From: Akkermansia sp. N21116
GTDB lineage: Bacteria; Verrucomicrobiota; Verrucomicrobiia; Verrucomicrobiales; Akkermansiaceae
DNA length: 64,000 nucleotides
Assembly (NCBI RefSeq): GCF_029854705.2
Contig: NZ_CP139035.1
Location: 1,364,001-1,428,000 of the forward strand
Direction of reading: 5' to 3'
Shown: piece after piece, positions 62,430 to 64,000 of the stretch
How the letters are laid out: each line of letters opens with the position of its first letter
Numbering within the stretch: position 1 is the stretch's first letter
Program-made: the position numbers and the translations under genes
Notes under the pieces: model-generated
The model's input: the letters and a program-made list of their open reading frames with translations, nothing else
Databases searched by the model: none
Told to the model about the DNA's origin: nothing

Positions 62430-63410
62430 CTATTCTTTGTTTCGGAATGGAACCAGTGTCAATTTCATTTGGATGTTGCCTCTTGCATAGGATAAATGAT
62501 GGCCTTTTAATTCCTGGAACCCCAGTTTCCGGTAGAGATGGGTGGCTGGTTCCAGAATGGTGTTGCTTTCCAGAAATATTTTTTGAGCTCCCAATTCCAT
62601 GGCTTTTCGGATGACTGTTTCTCCCAGTAGAATACCGATGCCTTTGCCCTGCGCCTTCGGACTAACCGCCAGTTTGGCGAGTTCATAATCATAATCCGGA
62701 TCATCCAGTTTACACAGGGCGCAGACTCCGACCGGTGCTCCCGCGTCCAGGGCGACGAAGATGTACCCTCCTTTGTCTAGAATGTACTCCTGGGGATGAT
62801 CCAGTGCCTTGTAGTCCGATTTTTCCATTTGCCAATGTGCGGTAATCCATTCTTCATTGAGGGAACGGAATACGGGTTGATACCGTGGTTCGTAGGGAAC
62901 GATAGCAATGGATTTACTCTCCCTCGCTTTTTTGACTTCCCGAACGCGCTGAATGAGTGGCTGTTTTTCTAGAAGTTGCTCCCATTCGCCAAGCGCTTCC
63001 CACAGGTCGTGCTGCGTTTCTTCGGAAATTCTTTCGATGGCTTCGGTGACATCGGCATACGGGGCCTTGATGGCTTCCGCCATGAGTTGTCCTTGGGAAG
63101 ACAGCATAATGACATTCCTCCTCTTGTCAGTCTCATCCCGGATTTCCTGAACAAGACCGCCGGTAAGCATTTCCCTGACGATTTTACTGACGGACGGATG
63201 AGAATGCCCTATTTCCTTGGCTATGTCCGTTACTGTGCCTGTTTTTCCTTGAGATAGAACGAAGAAGACCGGAAACCACTTCGGCTTGATGGATACGCCG
63301 TACAGAGTGAAAATCCGACCGGCATCTTCGGTGATCTTGTCGGTGAGCATTCGTAGCCGGCTTCCGATGGCCATCTGCCCCGTCCGCTTAAAAAAATCAA
63401 TGGCTGGCAT
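62430..63410 (-). CDS. MarR-family regulator fused to GNAT acetyltransferase
   Basis: 326 residues from ATG 63410 (MPAIDFFKRTGQMAIGSRL). The N-terminal part (about 15-150) is a MarR winged helix: GTVTDIAKEIGHSHPSVSKIVREMLTGGLV and the wing DETDKRRNVIMLSSQG. The C-terminal part (about 170-326) is a GNAT domain with acetyl-CoA loop LAVSPKAQGKGIGILLGE and FLESNTILEPATHLYRKLGF. The fusion is a known bacterial architecture; the acetyl acceptor is unknown. A perfect palindrome lies 14 bases before the start, pointing to self-repression. Separate from larB downstream. Confidence 0.9.
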   Translation of the reverse strand: MPAIDFFKRTGQMAIGSRLRMLTDKITEDAGRIFTLYGVSIKPKWFPVFFVLSQGKTGTVTDIAKEIGHSHPSVSKIVREMLTGGLVQEIRDETDKRRNVIMLSSQGQLMAEAIKAPYADVTEAIERISEETQHDLWEALGEWEQLLEKQPLIQRVREVKKARESKSIAIVPYEPRYQPVFRSLNEEWITAHWQMEKSDYKALDHPQEYILDKGGYIFVALDAGAPVGVCALCKLDDPDYDYELAKLAVSPKAQGKGIGILLGETVIRKAMELGAQKIFLESNTILEPATHLYRKLGFQELKGHHLSYARGNIQMKLTLVPFRNKE

Positions 63411-63423
63411 AATTGTGTAATTG

Positions 63424-63445
63424 ATTACGTAACTTGTTACGTAAT
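63424..63445 (-). promoter_or_regulatory. palindromic operator before the MarR-GNAT gene
   Basis: Perfect inverted repeat, ATTACGTAA and TTACGTAAT, separated by the four bases CTTG. Length, A/T content and the position directly before the start fit a MarR-dimer operator. It probably also overlaps the promoter. Confidence 0.75.
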
Positions 63446-63509
63446 TACGCGAATCATTTTCGGGAGTCAAGAGAGTTCATGGAAGGAATCGGGAATTTTC
63501 CCAGAATTT

Positions 63510-64000
63510 TTAGGCGAGGGTATTGATTAAATGGGCGTTGAATCCGGCGCCAAATCCGTTGTCGATGTTGACGACACTGACGCCGTTAGCGCACGAATTA
63601 AGCATGGAGAGCAAAGCGGAGAGTCCCTTGAATCCTGTGCCGTAACCGATGCTGGTAGGTACGGCAATGACCGGGACTCGGACGAGTCCGGCCAGAACGG
63701 TTGGGAGGGCACCTTCCATTCCGGCGACGGCAATCAGGACTTTGGCTCGGCGAATATTCTCCAATTCATCCAGCAGGCGGTGCAATCCTGCAACTCCACA
63801 GTCGTAAAAGCGTTCGACACGGCTGCCGAGGAATGTGGCGGTGAGCGCCGCTTCTTCCGCGACCGGCATGTCCGATGTCCCCGCACTGACGATGCCGACT
63901 GTTCCGCCTGAAACGGGTACAGGCGTCCTGACGATAGAAACGAGCCGGGCTGTCGGGGAGAGCGCCGCTTCGGGGAAGCGGGATCCGAAGGCGTCGAGTC
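63510..64000 (-). CDS. larB: LarB, nickel-pincer cofactor biosynthesis carboxylase (5' end outside window)
   Basis: The frame enters from the right edge and ends at 63510, giving the last about 163 residues. The PurE-like fold motif [17 protein letters not shown] is present, followed by [41 protein letters not shown] and [19 protein letters not shown], all typical of LarB. LarB carboxylates and hydrolyses nicotinic acid adenine dinucleotide in the first step of the nickel-pincer nucleotide cofactor of lactate racemase-type enzymes. Partner genes larC and larE are not in the window. In some bacteria larB homologues are called AIR carboxylase-like. Confidence 0.92.
   Translation of the reverse strand, partial: LDAFGSRFPEAALSPTARLVSIVRTPVPVSGGTVGIVSAGTSDMPVAEEAALTATFLGSRVERFYDCGVAGLHRLLDELENIRRAKVLIAVAGMEGALPTVLAGLVRVPVIAVPTSIGYGTGFKGLSALLSMLNSCANGVSVVNIDNGFGAGFNAHLINTLA

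Overview
The window looks like a chromosomal segment of a verrucomicrobial gut-type bacterium of the Akkermansia lineage. The 16S rRNA gene carries the order-typical sequence I know from Akkermansia muciniphila but differs in several variable loops, so I read it as a related species rather than that one. The gene content agrees: secreted glycan-cleaving and sulfatase enzymes, a trp operon with fused trpGD, an insertion-rich SecA, and large membrane-anchored proteins without an obvious named family. There is no phage, insertion sequence, CRISPR array or integrase. Most start codons have no Shine-Dalgarno sequence although the 16S anti-Shine-Dalgarno end is intact.

Layout. 1-5.6 kb (minus): ileS, lspA, a DUF1573 exported protein, a membrane rhodanese and sufS (cut by the window edge). 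5.7-7.8 kb (plus): a small membrane protein, ribosomal protein bL36 and metX. 7.9-15.6 kb (minus): tRNA-Glu with a strong terminator, a YggS-type PLP protein, a YqgE/AlgH protein, a secreted alpha-galactosidase-clan hydrolase, hemW and a very large membrane protein. Its tandem paralogue lies at 15.8-18.5 kb, followed by thiL, a CPBP membrane protease and sppA to 21.5 kb. 21.6-26.8 kb (plus): a ROK-like kinase, a transmembrane Ser/Thr kinase, a lipoprotein and a hypoxanthine-DNA glycosylase-like protein. 26.8-30.5 kb (minus): secA and a small exported protein. 30.7-33.1 kb (plus): a voltage-gated K+ channel and a sulfatase.

33.2-39.1 kb (plus) is a complete rRNA operon: promoter, leader, 16S, tRNA-Ala, tRNA-Ile, 23S, 5S and a perfect terminator hairpin. 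39.3-49.4 kb (minus) holds an AlkC-type DNA repair protein and a four-gene RND efflux system of MdtABC type with its own outer-membrane factor. 49.5-52.2 kb is a diheme protein related to the hydrazine synthase alpha subunit. 52.3-58.9 kb (minus) is a full trp operon, trpL-E-GD-C-F-B-A. It has a classical attenuator: a leader peptide with two adjacent Trp codons, a terminator before trpE and a mutually exclusive antiterminator. 59-62.3 kb holds an SMR transporter, a membrane polyferredoxin and a Tat-exported DUF362 protein. The right end has a MarR-acetyltransferase fusion under a palindromic operator, then larB (cut by the edge).

Most noteworthy are (i) the tandem 952- and 926-residue proteins that join what looks like only the N-lobe of a Ser/Thr kinase, a membrane helix and a Pro/Glu-rich spacer to an exported transglutaminase-like domain with an intact Cys/His/Asp triad; (ii) the trp attenuator; (iii) the HzsA-like diheme protein; and (iv) a TrpC that lacks a usually invariant active-site glutamate.
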